The notes under the pieces: generated by a model
What the model was told of the DNA's origin: nothing
The model's input: the letters and a program-made list of their open reading frames with translations, nothing else
The model's database searches: none
Shown here: positions 6,656 to 6,932 of the stretch, piece after piece
Position numbering within the stretch: position 1 is the first letter of the stretch
Layout: each line of letters opens with the position of its first letter
Source of the DNA: Phycisphaerales bacterium
GTDB lineage: Bacteria > Planctomycetota > Phycisphaerae > Sedimentisphaerales > Anaerohalosphaeraceae
Direction of reading: 5' to 3'
Assembly: GCA_003152975.1 (NCBI GenBank)
Contig: PMBP01000057.1
Span: forward strand, 170-7,101
Length of the DNA stretch: 6,932 nt
Translations under genes and position numbers: made by a program

Positions 6656-6932
6656 AGGTGGCCTCCTTCGGGGAAGACATCCGGCAGGAAATCCCCTGCT
6701 CCATGAGCCGGGATTTCAGATCCGGCAGGTCGATCGGATGAATTCGGGAAAATTTTCGACCGCTCTTGAGGAACACCAGATTGCCTTCGGCGGCAAAATC
6801 GTCGTCCCCGATGCAGTGATCGACGGCGGCATAGTGCAACAGGGACGCGACCGCGACGGCATCGGCCTGCCCTTGCCGGATCACCTCGACGACATGCTCG
6901 GCGCATCCGGCGCCGCCGCAGGCGATCACGGG
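6648..6932 (-). CDS. hisF: HisF-like imidazole glycerol phosphate synthase cyclase subunit (paralogue in a glycan operon), C-terminal part
   Basis: Partial: only the last 94 codons are in the window; the gene enters from the right edge and ends at TGA (6650-6648). The visible start, P-V-I-A-C-G-G-A-G, matches the HisF strand-7 phosphate-binding loop (usually PVIASGG). ADAVAVASLLHY, about 25 residues later, matches the strand-8 phosphate site (ADAVLAAS.FH in the family). The half-barrel with the catalytic Asp residues is mostly outside. After LLHY there is a tail of about 55 residues containing EGNLVFLKSGRKFSRI and ending GISCRMSSPKEATCV, longer and different from the short final helix of histidine-pathway HisF. 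True HisF takes ammonia from HisH to make imidazole glycerol phosphate. The amidotransferase gene two positions downstream and the lack of other his genes suggest a WbpG/PseA-associated paralogue that passes ammonia to a sugar amidotransferase. The family call is firm; the specialised role is inferred. The stop overlaps the next start by 8 bases. Confidence 0.86.
   Translation of the reverse strand, partial: PVIACGGAGCAEHVVEVIRQGQADAVAVASLLHYAAVDHCIGDDDFAAEGNLVFLKSGRKFSRIHPIDLPDLKSRLMEQGISCRMSSPKEATCV
6662..6668 (-). promoter_or_regulatory. Strong ribosome binding site deciding the hisH GTG start
   Basis: Read on the minus strand this is AAGGAGG, followed by a 6-base spacer and GTG (6655-6653). 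It lies inside the last codons of the hisF-like gene. It supports the non-ATG start and the 8-base overlap with the upstream stop. Confidence 0.75.

Overview
The window is a stretch of one bacterial surface-glycan operon. All six recognised genes lie on the minus strand, so transcription runs from right to left. They are packed with 8-base overlaps or gaps of 17 to 53 bases. The DNA is GC-rich (roughly 57% by eye). The gene families are typical of O-antigen, capsule or flagellin-glycan loci in Gram-negative and other envelope-rich bacteria. Nothing in the sequence fixes the species. Neither edge of the operon is in view: the first gene enters from the right edge and the last runs off the left edge. 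I see no promoter, terminator, tRNA, rRNA, CRISPR array, insertion sequence or repeat array, and no gene-free stretch longer than about 55 bases.

Layout in transcription order. (1) 6932-6648: C-terminal end of a HisF-like cyclase/ammonia-channel subunit. (2) 6655-5966: HisH-like class I glutamine amidotransferase with an intact Cys-His-Glu triad and a GTG start. (3) 5973-4765: N-acetyl sugar amidotransferase of the WbpG/PseA/WbuX type, with a PP-loop and CxxC pairs and a TTG start. (4) 4747-3956: class I SAM-dependent methyltransferase. (5) 3902-1071: a 943-residue fusion of a GT-B-like glycosyltransferase to a radical SAM/SPASM domain. (6) 1037-1 (partial): a class I methyltransferase apparently fused in frame to a family 2 glycosyltransferase.

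How they may work together. HisH releases ammonia from glutamine and the HisF paralogue forms its partner complex. The WbpG/PseA-type enzyme uses that nitrogen to turn an N-acetyl group on a sugar into an acetamidino (acetimidoyl) group. This module is established for acetamidino-mannuronic acid and for nonulosonic acids such as pseudaminic and legionaminic acid. The methyltransferase directly behind it may methylate the product, possibly the amidino nitrogen as known for legionaminic acid. The two fusion proteins would then transfer and further modify sugars. The reactions of the last three genes are inferred from domains and context only.

Most worth a second look: the glycosyltransferase-radical SAM/SPASM fusion with its non-canonical cysteine motif, the methyltransferase-glycosyltransferase junction with its Ser/Cys-rich linker, and the two near-identical 8-base stop/start overlaps that use GTG and TTG starts.
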